20,044 bases of DNA from an uncultured Actinoplanes sp. (GCA_934667465.1 CAKUMG010000018.1:1-20044); one strand, 5' to 3'; positions 1 to 6,760 are shown, counted from the stretch's first letter. Program-made: numbers and translations. The notes: generated by a model from the sequence alone, not told the origin.

Positions 1-342
1 GCCGTACACGGACCCGGACGTCGGGGCCGAGGCGGGCTTGCTGCCGTAGACGGAACCGGACGTCGGCGCGGAGCTGGGCTTGGACCCGTAAACGGCGCCC
101 GGGGTCGGTGCGGAGGCCGGCTTGGCGCCCGCGCCGTAGACCGAGCCGGAGGTCGGCGCCGCGGCCGGCTTGCTGCTCGCCCCGTAGACGGACCCCGAGG
201 TCGGCGCGGAGGCGGGCTTGGCGCCGGCGCCGTAGACCGAGCCGGACGTCGGGGCCGCGGCCGGCTTGCTGCCCGCGCCGTAGACCGAGCCGGACGTCGG
301 GGCCGAAGCCGGCTTGCTGCCCGCGCCATAGACGGAACCGGA
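1..342 (-). repeat. In-frame coding tandem repeat, 48-bp units changing to 42-bp units
   Basis: Five 48-base units (342 down to about 103) are followed by two 42-base units and a partial eighth that reaches the window edge. Each unit encodes S/P-G-S/A-V-Y-G plus a lysine-proline-alanine linker. Units differ at synonymous third positions and at two or three residues, so this is an older, partly homogenised coding array rather than a fresh expansion. Confidence 0.85.
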
Positions 343-546
343 CACCGGCGCGGGACTGGGTGCCTCAGGGGCCGGCTTCGCGGCCGGGGTGGTGGCAGCG
401 GCGGCCATCGGGGGCCACAGCGCGCCCGGCCCGGGCGGCGGCGGCATGCGGTGACCCTGCTCGTTCTGCGGCCCTGAGCCCGCCGACGACCGCACAGCGG
501 GAGACTTCTTGCCGTCGCTGTCCGGTGTCGCCTGCTGCTCGTCCAT
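1..546 (-). CDS. Proline/alanine-rich protein with SVYG tandem repeats (C-terminus outside window)
   Basis: The frame is open from ATG at 546 to the left edge of the window, giving 182 residues with no stop, so the C-terminal part is missing. The start is supported by GGGAGG a few bases upstream. I do not recognise the family. Residues 1-45 are polar and then proline-rich and contain no signal peptide. From residue 69 a tandem repeat begins: five 16-residue units of the type SGSVYGAGSKPASAPT, two 14-residue units lacking two residues after VYG, and the start of an eighth. Positions after the tyrosine-glycine vary (AGS, AGA, ASS). The region seen should be disordered and probably cytosolic. 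A folded or membrane domain may follow outside the window. It lies 178 bases downstream of the NlpC/P60 gene on the same strand. Function is unknown. That it is coding is fairly sure, because the repeats are in frame and keep the protein motif while synonymous bases vary. Confidence 0.75.
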   Translation of the reverse strand, partial: MDEQQATPDSDGKKSPAVRSSAGSGPQNEQGHRMPPPPGPGALWPPMAAAATTPAAKPAPEAPSPAPVSGSVYGAGSKPASAPTSGSVYGAGSKPAAAPTSGSVYGAGAKPASAPTSGSVYGASSKPAAAPTSGSVYGAGAKPASAPTPGAVYGSKPSSAPTSGSVYGSKPASAPTSGSVYG

Positions 547-613
547 GGGTCCTCCCGATCGCCGCATGGCGGTGCGCCGACGCCATCATCCGGACGCCGG
601 GCAACCCCATTGC

Positions 614-649
614 CAAGCGCTGACCACTACCGTGCCACATCAGCGCTTG
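614..649. other. Perfect 10-bp inverted repeat, 16-nt spacer
   Basis: Arms CAAGCGCTGA (614-623) and TCAGCGCTTG (640-649) are exactly complementary. Each arm contains the palindromic core AGCGCT. It lies between the stop of the NlpC/P60 gene (725) and the start of the repeat protein (546). It could be a terminator for the former, although no T-run follows, or a protein-binding site ahead of the latter. The sequence does not decide between these. Confidence 0.5.
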
Positions 650-724
650 TGAGCGCACCCGGCGTCAACCCGCCGCTGCCTGCGTGTTCCGCCATCGGCA
701 GCCCCTGACCAGCGATAAAAGGAT

Positions 725-2587
725 CTAGCTGGATTGTTTCGCCTCGGCCGATTTCGCGGCCGAGGCGGAGGTCGACGACTCAGCCGGCTTCTCCGAGGCT
801 GACGCGTCGGCGGAGGCCTCGGTCTTGCTCGCCTCCGGCGTCGGAGCGGTGCTCGGCTCGGTGCTGGGCTCGGTGCTCGGCGGAGTGCTCGGCGAGGTGG
901 TCGACGGCGACGGTATGACCGGTTTCGGCGAGGTCGACGGGTCACCCGGCTTGGGCGAGGTCGTCGGCTTCGTGGGCTTGGTCGGGGGATCCGCCGGCTT
1001 GGTCGGGTTGGACGGCTTGGTCGGGTCCGAGGGCTTCGTCGGATCGGACGGCTTCGTCGGGTCGTCCGGCTTCGTCGGGTCGTTGGGCTTCGTCGGGTTG
1101 CCCGGCTTGGTCGGGTCGGCCGGCGGCTTCGTGGTCGGCTTCGGGGTCGGCGTCGTCGGTCGGACCGGGGTGTGCGTGCTCGGCGTCTCCGGGTCGGGCG
1201 CGCCGAGGAGCGGGCCCTCGACGGTGCCCTCGACCGAGCCGTAGATGCGGGTCGCCGCGAACATCCGGGTCCAGCGGACCGGCGCCAGCATGACGTCGAG
1301 GCCGGCGCGCGGTGCCTCGACCATCATGCCGTCACCCGCATACATGGCGACGTGGTGGATGCTGGTCCAGCTGCTGCCGGAGCTGAAGAAGAGCAGGTCG
1401 CCGGGGAGCAGCGAATAGCGGTCCACCGTCTTGCCGCGGGTCTGGTAGTACTGGTCGCGCGACACCCGCACGAGCGGATAGTTGCCGGCCGACGCGGACC
1501 GGTAGGCGTAGTACATGAGGCCGGAGCAGTCGAACTCGTCCGGGCCCTCCTCGGACCAGACATAGGGGTCCCCGCGCTGTGCCAGGGCGATCCGCAGGGC
1601 GGCGAGGGCGCGCGGGTCGGCGCTGCGGCCGGCGGTCGTGCCCGCGAGATATCCGGCGCCGGCCGCCGCGTCCTGGACGGCCTGTGCCGTGTCGGCCGCG
1701 GTGACGACGTCGGCGTTCTCCTGCTCCAGCCGCTGCTGGGCGGTGGTCTTGCGGTCGAGCGCCGCCCGGCGGGTGGTCTGGTCGGCGGTGAGCTGCGCGA
1801 GCTTGGCCGTGAGCGCCTGCTGCTCGGCCACCGCGGCCTGGTGTGCGGCCTGGGCGAGAGTCAGGTGCCGCCCCGACGACTCCCGGTCGGCGGCGTCGCC
1901 GCGCTGGATCCGGGCGAGCGCGTCGAGGTCCTGCAGTCCGGAGCCGAGCGAACCGGGCGGCAGCGCGGCGGCGTCCTGCACGGACGCCTTGGCGGCCTCG
2001 GCGGCCTCCTGCTCGGCGACGGTCACCGCGGCCTGGGAGTCCGTGACCTTCTGGTTGGCGGTCGCGAGCTGCGTCTGGGTGAGGGAGAGGTCCTCCTGGA
2101 GCTTCGCCACCTCCTCGCCGAGCGTCGCCAGCTCGGTGCGGCCCGCCTCGATCTGCCGCATCACCGGGTCGGTCGTGACCGGCGGCGTGATCGGGTTGGC
2201 GGTCGTCGCGACGGTGCCGGGCGGTGTGGTCGTGCCAGGGGCGGTGGTGCCGGCTGTGGTGGTGCCCGGCGGGGTGGTGCCCGGCGGCGTGGCGCCCACG
2301 GGAGTGGTGCCTGCGGGAGTGGTGCCCGCCGGGGTGGTGCCTGCCGCCGGGGTGGTGCCCGCGGGCTTCTGGCCGGGGAGGGTGACGGCGCCGCTGCCCG
2401 GGACGAACGGGCGGGAGCCGGTGTCCGGGACGGTGGCGGGGATGCCGACCGGCGCCACCGGCTCGGCGAGGGCCGGCACCGGGTTGAACAGCACGGCGAT
2501 GGCGGCGACGGCGGAGGCGGACAGAGCGATCGGCCGCCACCAGGGGCGACTGCGCAGTGCCGTGCCGGACCGGTGCCGCTTCTTCAT
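725..2587 (-). CDS. Secreted NlpC/P60 peptidoglycan endopeptidase with coiled coils and Pro-rich tail
   Basis: The 620-residue protein is predicted to be exported and to cut peptide stems of peptidoglycan, as RipA-type enzymes do. ATG at 2587 is chosen because GGGGAG precedes it and a signal peptide follows at once: basic residues 1-18, hydrophobic 19-35, cleavage near ALA-EP at 40-42. Residues about 76-125 are Gly-Thr-Thr-Pro repeats. Residues about 143-200 and 239-296 are Ala/Gln/Glu-rich coiled coils. The NlpC/P60 domain is about 325-450. Visible catalytic residues are Cys354 (DCSG), His412 (HHVAMY) and Glu424. The His-to-Glu spacing of 12 is the same as I recall for the RipA triad. Residues 491-535 are DPTKP-type repeats and the last 85 are Ser/Thr/Pro/Ala-rich. 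The tail may span or bind the wall (inference). Family assignment is firm; the exact bond cut is not shown. Confidence 0.93.
   Translation of the reverse strand: MKKRHRSGTALRSRPWWRPIALSASAVAAIAVLFNPVPALAEPVAPVGIPATVPDTGSRPFVPGSGAVTLPGQKPAGTTPAAGTTPAGTTPAGTTPVGATPPGTTPPGTTTAGTTAPGTTTPPGTVATTANPITPPVTTDPVMRQIEAGRTELATLGEEVAKLQEDLSLTQTQLATANQKVTDSQAAVTVAEQEAAEAAKASVQDAAALPPGSLGSGLQDLDALARIQRGDAADRESSGRHLTLAQAAHQAAVAEQQALTAKLAQLTADQTTRRAALDRKTTAQQRLEQENADVVTAADTAQAVQDAAAGAGYLAGTTAGRSADPRALAALRIALAQRGDPYVWSEEGPDEFDCSGLMYYAYRSASAGNYPLVRVSRDQYYQTRGKTVDRYSLLPGDLLFFSSGSSWTSIHHVAMYAGDGMMVEAPRAGLDVMLAPVRWTRMFAATRIYGSVEGTVEGPLLGAPDPETPSTHTPVRPTTPTPKPTTKPPADPTKPGNPTKPNDPTKPDDPTKPSDPTKPSDPTKPSNPTKPADPPTKPTKPTTSPKPGDPSTSPKPVIPSPSTTSPSTPPSTEPSTEPSTAPTPEASKTEASADASASEKPAESSTSASAAKSAEAKQSS
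983..1117 (-). repeat. Coding repeat for DPTKP(x) pentamer/hexamer units
   Basis: This stretch encodes residues 491-535 of the NlpC/P60 protein. It consists of consecutive units DPTKPG, NPTKPN, DPTKPD and DPTKPS in 18-base steps. The DNA period is visible on the plus strand as recurring GGCTTCGTCGGGTCG-like blocks. The array is likely to vary in copy number between strains (inference). Confidence 0.8.
2213..2359 (-). repeat. Coding repeat for (P)AGTT/(P)PGTT units
   Basis: This stretch encodes residues 77-125 of the NlpC/P60 protein, a run of 15-base units giving AGTTP, PGTTP and related pentamers. It links the signal peptide region to the first coiled coil and is probably an extended, glycosylatable linker (inference). 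Confidence 0.75.
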
Positions 2588-2976
2588 CGTTGCGCGCTCC
2601 CCGTCAGGTCCGGGCCGGGGTGTCCGGCCACATAGAAAGGTCTTACCCCAATACCTGTACCGGTGTCGATTGATGGCGGTTGAAAGGACCCTGTGAATCA
2701 TGGAGCGGCCCTGTGACCTGCGCCGCTCCGCCGCCGGCCCCATGGCTCATGACCTGCGACGGCGTCCCGCGCGGGCGGCCCGGCGCCCCCGAGTGATCTA
2801 CGCCGCGTTGCCCGTCCGGGCACAAGATGTTCACGGGGCGGTGCCCGGGAGGACCCGTTACCCGGGGTGACCTGTGCCGCCCGCACCCGCCGGGACGGAA
2901 GGTGCGCCCGGTCCAGGACGTACGCTCGGTTCGCGGACGCGGGCGGACGCACGTGCGCAGGGCGGAAGGGGCTCGG
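2588..2976. other. 389-bp divergent intergenic region without a recognisable gene
   Basis: This separates the minus-strand NlpC/P60 start from the plus-strand MqnE-like start. The open frames that run into it from both sides (to 2743 minus and from 2827 plus) look like non-coding extensions, because good ribosome sites and the family N-termini lie at the inner starts. I looked for a ydaO-type cyclic-di-AMP riboswitch, which often precedes wall-hydrolase genes in actinobacteria, and did not find its conserved blocks on the minus strand. An 8-bp inverted repeat (2702-2709 with 2722-2729) is present. Promoters for both genes must be here, but I could not place them with confidence. Confidence 0.6.
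2702..2729. other. 8-bp perfect inverted repeat, 12-nt loop
   Basis: GGAGCGGC at 2702-2709 is complementary to GCCGCTCC at 2722-2729. It lies about 115 bases upstream of the NlpC/P60 start. It could be a leader hairpin or an operator half-site pair. In DNA this GC-rich, an 8-bp match can arise by chance. Confidence 0.3.
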
Positions 2977-3744
2977 ATGGACGCCGGAGTGAAGCGTGAG
3001 CTGGAGGCCAAGGTCGATGCCGGTGAGCGGCTGACGCACGAGGACGGCGTCGCCCTCTTCGCGACCGATGACCTCGCCTGGCTCGGGCGGCTGGCGCACC
3101 ACAAGCGCACCGCGCTCCACGGCGACCGGGCGATGTTCGCCGTCTCCCCGCAGCCGGACGCCCCGGACGCCTGCCCGGCCGGCGACGACAGCCGATGGGC
3201 GGAGTGGTCCGGAGACCAGCGGTCGGCGCATGCCGAGGGCGCCAGGACCAGGGCCACCATGCTGTACGGGCAGGGTGAGGAGCCACAGCAGCGGGTCGGC
3301 CACCTGCTGCGCCTGCGCGAGCTGCAGGACGAGACCGGTGGCTTCGCCGCGTTCGTCCCGCTGCGCCACCAGCACGACCCCGACGCCGAGCCCGCCGGCG
3401 GTGCCCGCGCGGTGTCGCCCGCCGAGTCGCTCAAGACCTTCGCCGTCTCCCGGCTGCTGTTCGACAACGTGCCCCACGTCGAGTGCCACTGGGCGGTGTT
3501 CAGCCCGGCGCTGGCACAGTTCTCGCTCAACTTCGGCGCCGACGCGCTGGACGGCCCGGTGACCCCCGACGCGGGTGCGGAGGGCGCACCGGCCGCCCTG
3601 CAGCTCGACGACCTGCTCGAGCTCATCCGGGACGCGGGTTTCCGGCCGGTCGAGCGCGACTCCTCCTATGCGATCGTGCGCGAGCACGACGGGCCGGTCC
3701 CGCTCGCCGAGCGCCGCAGCGAACCGCAGCAGGTGTGGGCCTGA
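2977..3744 (+). CDS. MqnE-like protein lacking the radical-SAM core (degenerate aminofutalosine synthase)
   Basis: The start is ATG 2977, preceded by GGAAGGGG; the product has 255 residues. Residues 1-50 match the N-terminus of actinobacterial MqnE closely (KRELEAKV, GERLT, DDLAWLG, LAH, R-T). Residues about 73-170 match the later part (WAEW, TMLYG, EEP, LRLRELQDETGGF, PLR-QHD, SPAE-LKTFAVSRLLFDNVPH), and 210-240 the end (DLLELIRDAGFRPVERD, REHDGP). Functional MqnE is about 390 residues and has CxxxCxxC shortly after residue 60. Here residues 51-72 are an unrelated linker and about 130 residues are gone, including the iron-sulfur motif. Only Cys66 and Cys170 remain. It therefore cannot be a normal radical-SAM enzyme. 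The frame is intact and GC-rich at third positions, so it may be expressed as a non-catalytic relative (inference), or be a decaying copy. It heads a set with two membrane-protein genes. Confidence 0.85.
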   Translation: MDAGVKRELEAKVDAGERLTHEDGVALFATDDLAWLGRLAHHKRTALHGDRAMFAVSPQPDAPDACPAGDDSRWAEWSGDQRSAHAEGARTRATMLYGQGEEPQQRVGHLLRLRELQDETGGFAAFVPLRHQHDPDAEPAGGARAVSPAESLKTFAVSRLLFDNVPHVECHWAVFSPALAQFSLNFGADALDGPVTPDAGAEGAPAALQLDDLLELIRDAGFRPVERDSSYAIVREHDGPVPLAERRSEPQQVWA

Positions 3745-3781
3745 CCAGCCGCGCCGGTCACGGCGTACCCTGTGCTTGTCA
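3741..3781 (+). promoter_or_regulatory. Putative leaderless promoter for the small membrane protein
   Basis: CTGACC at 3741-3746 and TACCCT at 3766-3771 are separated by 19 bases and resemble an actinobacterial vegetative promoter (TTGACn, TAnnnT). The expected start point falls near the ATG at 3781, and no Shine-Dalgarno sequence precedes that codon, which suits leaderless translation. The -35 box overlaps the stop codon of the preceding gene. Confidence 0.45.
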
Positions 3782-4209
3782 TGACCGGGACTGAGAGTGC
3801 GCGCCGCCCGCGCCGCGATGCCGACGGGCGGCTGGCGACCGTCCAGGACCTCCTCGGGGTGGCCCTGGCCGGGCTGGTCTCGGGGCTCGTCATCCTGCTG
3901 TTGTTCGAGGGCGTCATGTCGCTGGTGCGCGCCTCGGAGTTCGGTGACGCCAGCGGCTGGATCGCCGTCGTGCTCCCTGTGTGGATCTTCACCGAGGAGT
4001 TCCGGGCGGCGGGCTATGGCGCCTATCGGATCGTGGTCGCCGGCCTCGCCGCCGGGTTCGGGGTCGCCGTCGGCATGACACTCGCCGGTTTCGTCGCCCC
4101 GGTCTTCCCCGCCCTGGTCAGCGGGGCGGTGGGCGCGCTCGGCCTGACCGTCGTCTACTGCCTGATCTGGTTCTACGGTCTCCGCTGGCTCAGCCACCGG
4201 GTTGACTGA
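3781..4209 (+). CDS. Small four-helix membrane protein of unknown function
   Basis: The 142-residue product has a basic cytoplasmic start (residues 7-12 rich in Arg) and hydrophobic stretches at about 22-48, 57-70, 82-108 and 109-132, so three or four membrane helices are likely. I do not recognise a named family. ATG 3781 is preferred over the in-frame GTG at 3772 because a TAnnnT hexamer ends at 3771, immediately before that GTG, leaving no room for a transcript start. It lies 36 bases after the MqnE-like gene and 15 bases before the DUF4229 gene, so the three may be co-transcribed, with an extra internal promoter. Its position suggests a membrane role tied to quinone synthesis, but nothing in the residues proves it. 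Confidence 0.75.
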   Translation: MTGTESARRPRRDADGRLATVQDLLGVALAGLVSGLVILLLFEGVMSLVRASEFGDASGWIAVVLPVWIFTEEFRAAGYGAYRIVVAGLAAGFGVAVGMTLAGFVAPVFPALVSGAVGALGLTVVYCLIWFYGLRWLSHRVD

Positions 4210-4224
4210 CAGGAGTTCAAGCTC

Positions 4225-4530
4225 ATGAATCCCGCCGTCAAATACACGCTCGGCCGCCTGGGGCTGTTCGTCGTGGTGTTCGCGATGCTGCTGCCGGTGC
4301 CGCTGAACATCCTGGTCAAAATCATGATCGCGCTGATCGCCTCCGCGGCGTTCTCCTACTTCCTGCTGGCCAGGTGGCGCGAGGAGATGGCCGAGCAGCT
4401 GGGCTCGGTCGCGGAGCGCCGGTCCGCCGAGAAGGAGCGGCTGCGCGCCGCCCTCGCCGGTGACGAGGCCGCCGCGGCCGCGGGCGACCGGGCCGCCGTG
4501 AGCAAGGGCGGGGACCTCAAGGCGGAGTGA
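4225..4530 (+). CDS. DUF4229 family membrane protein
   Basis: The 101-residue product starts at ATG 4225 with AGGAG eight bases upstream. Two hydrophobic segments (about 9-30 and 31-48) form a hairpin in the membrane. They are followed by an Arg/Glu-rich, probably helical cytoplasmic tail (about 50-80) and an Ala-rich end. Short length, two helices and charged tail match DUF4229 proteins of actinobacteria. From memory, these genes often sit near menaquinone genes, which agrees with the MqnE-like gene two positions upstream and mqnA about 4.7 kb further on. No biochemical function is established as far as I know. It is in the same orientation as, and 15 bases from, the membrane-protein gene before it. 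Confidence 0.85.
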   Translation: MNPAVKYTLGRLGLFVVVFAMLLPVPLNILVKIMIALIASAAFSYFLLARWREEMAEQLGSVAERRSAEKERLRAALAGDEAAAAAGDRAAVSKGGDLKAE

Positions 4531-4562
4531 TCCGTCCGGCCATCACGCCGGAGTGAGGGTCA

Positions 4563-4590
4563 GTTTGGCATGCCGGTCGGCACGCCAAAC
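4563..4590. promoter_or_regulatory. 12-bp imperfect palindrome (possible operator or terminator)
   Basis: GTTTGGCATGCC (4563-4574) and GGCACGCCAAAC (4579-4590) pair at 11 of 12 positions around a GGTC loop. It lies 33 bases after the DUF4229 stop and about 75 bases before the carboxypeptidase start. No T-run follows on the plus strand, which argues against a classic terminator. A further TTGCCAA block at 4595-4601 resembles one half-site, which would suit an operator for the carboxypeptidase gene. Confidence 0.45.
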
Positions 4591-4664
4591 GCATTGCCAA
4601 CAATCGATGTCCGGTGATGGGCTGACGGGGCACGGACCCCTCTGCAACCCCCCGGAGGTCGTTC

Positions 4665-5945
4665 ATGAGACGACGCGTCACCGGTCTGGTCGCGGCCGCT
4701 ACCACAGGCCTCGCCCTGATCGCCGCATCCACCACCGCGGCGCCGCCCGCGACGGCGGAGCCGAGCACGGACACCCCTGCCGCGTACGAGATCCATGACG
4801 TGCGCACCCTCGCCCAGCGCAACCTGATCGCAGGCACCGGCGCCTCGATCGACGCCGTCGAGCACGCCGTGGTCGAGGTGACCGCGACGGATCGCGAGGC
4901 CAGGTCGCTGCGCTCGCTCGGCTTCACCGTCCGCAAGGTCGAGGAGCAGCCGTCCACGCTGGACTTCCCGTCCCGCGACGCCGCCTACCACAACTACGCC
5001 GAGATGATCGCCGAGGTGAACGCCGCGGTCGCGCAGTACCCGGCGATCGCCTCCAAGCGGGTGCTCGGCAAGACGTACGAGGGCCGCGACATCGTCGCGA
5101 TCAAGATCTCCGACAACGTCGGGACGGACGAGAGCGAACCCGAGGTCCTGTACGACGCGAATCACCACGCCCGCGAGCACCTCACGGTGGAGATGGCCCT
5201 CTACCTGCTGCGCCTCTACACGGCGAGCTACGCGAGCGACAGCCGGGTCAAGAACGTCGTGGACACGCGCGAGATCTGGATCATCCCGTCGGTCAACCCG
5301 GATGGCGCGGAGTACGACATCGCCACCGGCAGCTACCGGTCGTGGCGCAAGAACCGGCAGCCCAACAGCGGTTCCTCCTATGTCGGCACCGACCTGAACC
5401 GCAACTACGGCTACCGCTGGGGCTGCTGCGGCGGCTCGTCCGGCACCACCTCCTCGGAGACCTACCGGGGCACCGCGGCGTTCTCCGCGCCCGAGAGCCG
5501 GGTCGTCCGTGACTTCGTCCTGAGCCGGGTGGTCGGCGGCGTCCAGCAGATCAAGGCCGCCATGGACTTCCACACCTACTCCGAGCTGGTGCTCTGGCCC
5601 TTCGGCCACACCACGGCGAACACCACCACCGGCATGACGGCGGACCAGTACAACACCTTCTCGACGCTGGGCCGGCAGATGGCGGCGACCAACAACTACA
5701 CACCGCAGCAGTCCAGCGATCTCTACGTCACCGATGGTGACCTGCTGGACTATCTCTGGGGCACGCACAAGATCTTCGCGTTCACCTTCGAGATGTACCC
5801 GACCAGCTCCTCGGCGGGCGGTTTCTATCCGCCGGGCAGCGTGATCACCCGCGAGACCACCCGCAACCGTACGGCGGCGCTCATGCTCGCCGAGGCCGCG
5901 GACTGCCCGTACCGGGTCATCGGCAAGGAGGCCACCTACTGCTGA
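4665..5945 (+). CDS. Secreted M14 family zinc carboxypeptidase
   Basis: The 426-residue product starts at ATG 4665 with GGAGG seven bases upstream. Residues 1-31 are a signal peptide (Arg-rich start, hydrophobic core, AxA-type end near TAEP). About 40-100 look like the propeptide that M14 zymogens carry, so the active enzyme is probably released by cleavage. The catalytic domain, about 105-412, shows zinc ligands His168 and Glu171 (HARE motif) and His303 (DFHTYSE), substrate-binding Asn245-Arg246 (DLNRN), and the catalytic Glu376 (TFEMYP). These motifs are those of carboxypeptidase T-like bacterial enzymes, which remove C-terminal residues from peptides outside the cell. Cys254, Cys255, Cys414 and Cys426 could form disulfides. 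It ends convergently with the VOC gene across a hairpin. Specificity cannot be read with certainty. Confidence 0.94.
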   Translation: MRRRVTGLVAAATTGLALIAASTTAAPPATAEPSTDTPAAYEIHDVRTLAQRNLIAGTGASIDAVEHAVVEVTATDREARSLRSLGFTVRKVEEQPSTLDFPSRDAAYHNYAEMIAEVNAAVAQYPAIASKRVLGKTYEGRDIVAIKISDNVGTDESEPEVLYDANHHAREHLTVEMALYLLRLYTASYASDSRVKNVVDTREIWIIPSVNPDGAEYDIATGSYRSWRKNRQPNSGSSYVGTDLNRNYGYRWGCCGGSSGTTSSETYRGTAAFSAPESRVVRDFVLSRVVGGVQQIKAAMDFHTYSELVLWPFGHTTANTTTGMTADQYNTFSTLGRQMAATNNYTPQQSSDLYVTDGDLLDYLWGTHKIFAFTFEMYPTSSSAGGFYPPGSVITRETTRNRTAALMLAEAADCPYRVIGKEATYC

Positions 5946-5957
5946 CCCGGTCCGCGA

Positions 5958-5992
5958 GCCGTGGCTGCTTGAGAAGACATGGCAGCCACGGC
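5958..5992. terminator. Bidirectional hairpin terminator between convergent genes
   Basis: A perfect 11-bp stem (5958-5968 with 5982-5992) encloses a 13-nt loop. It starts 13 bases after the carboxypeptidase stop and ends 10 bases before the VOC stop, the expected place for a shared terminator. There is no strong T-run, which is common for terminators in high-GC actinobacteria. Confidence 0.7.
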
Positions 5993-6001
5993 ATCGCGGT
6001 C

Positions 6002-6760
6002 TCAGCCGTTGCCGGCGAGGACGGCGAAGATGCCGCCCTGCGGATCCTCGATCACCGCGTAGCGGCCGATGGGCAGGGTCGTCGGCGGGTGGATGACGCG
6101 GCCGCCGAGGAACCGGGCGTGCCCCGCGGCGTCGTCGCAGTCCTCGACGGCGAAGTAGATCATCCAGTGTGGCGCGAGATCGCGCGGCCAGCTGTCGTCC
6201 ATGGGCAGCATGCCGGCGATGGTCTCGCCGTGGTGCTCCCAGACGACGTACGGCAGATCGCCCATCGCGCTCTCCCGGGCGACCCAGCCGAAGACGGCCC
6301 CGTAGAACGCGGCCGAGCCCTCGACATCCCGGGTGACCAGCTCGTTCCAGGTCAGCGCGCCGGGGAGGTCGAAGACGTCGGCGCCCTTCATGGTGCCCGG
6401 CTGCCAGACGCTGAACGGCGCGCCGGCGGGGTCGAGGAACGCGGCCATCCGGCCCTGGTACATCACGTCGAACGGCGGGACCAGCACCTTGCCCCCGGCG
6501 GCCGCCACCCGGTCGGTCACGGCGTCGGCGTCGTCGGTGGCGATGTAGGTGCTCCAGGCCGTCGGCTGGCCCATGCCCACGAGCGGGCCCGCTCCCGCGG
6601 TGGCCCGGCCGCCGATGCGGTAGGTGGTGTAGCCGCCCAGCTCGTGCCCGGAGACATCCGCCTCCCAGCCGAACAGCCCGGAGTAGAACCGGGTCGCGTC
6701 GCGCAGGTCGGCGGTGCTCAGATCGACCCAGTTCGGCACGCCGGGCATGGGGTGGGTCAT
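6002..6760 (-). CDS. Two-domain VOC (glyoxalase/bleomycin-resistance fold) protein, Cfp30B-like
   Basis: The 252-residue product starts at ATG 6760 with AAGGAGTG upstream, a strong ribosome site that rules out the longer frame. It consists of two tandem vicinal-oxygen-chelate halves, about 7-120 and 133-250. Each has the pattern F-Y-x-G/A-x-FGW (residues 25-32 and 152-159) and ends in a DP-x-G strand (110-118 and 239-248). The duplicated layout resembles the mycobacterial Cfp30B/Rv0577 group. The usual metal-binding His/Glu pattern of glyoxalase I is not evident, so a lyase activity should not be assumed. Ligand and reaction are unknown. It has no signal peptide and should be cytoplasmic. It is a single gene, with about 200 bases separating it from the helicase gene upstream. 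Confidence 0.88.
   Translation of the reverse strand: MTHPMPGVPNWVDLSTADLRDATRFYSGLFGWEADVSGHELGGYTTYRIGGRATAGAGPLVGMGQPTAWSTYIATDDADAVTDRVAAAGGKVLVPPFDVMYQGRMAAFLDPAGAPFSVWQPGTMKGADVFDLPGALTWNELVTRDVEGSAAFYGAVFGWVARESAMGDLPYVVWEHHGETIAGMLPMDDSWPRDLAPHWMIYFAVEDCDDAAGHARFLGGRVIHPPTTLPIGRYAVIEDPQGGIFAVLAGNG

Noticed and set aside
1..342. Regular 48-base repeats taken for a CRISPR array
   Set aside because: The units are contiguous with no spacers, are in frame and encode a conserved protein motif.
1172..2635. A 487-codon plus-strand open frame opposite the NlpC/P60 gene
   Set aside because: Its product is Arg/Gly-rich without any domain, and it mirrors a gene with clear catalytic residues on the other strand. 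Long antisense frames are expected at this GC content.
2588..2743. N-terminal extension of the NlpC/P60 protein to 2743
   Set aside because: It would add 52 residues with no signal-peptide character before an ideal signal peptide and ribosome site at 2587.
2588..2976. A cyclic-di-AMP (ydaO) riboswitch upstream of the NlpC/P60 gene
   Set aside because: Wall-hydrolase genes in actinobacteria often have one, but the conserved blocks are absent on the minus strand. A loosely similar GGAGGACCC...GGGGTGACC run is on the plus strand and lacks the GAATC core.
2827..2976. N-terminal extension of the MqnE-like protein to 2827
   Set aside because: The family N-terminus (MDAG...) starts exactly at 2977 after GGAAGGGG, and the added residues are Arg/Pro-rich and unlike MqnE.
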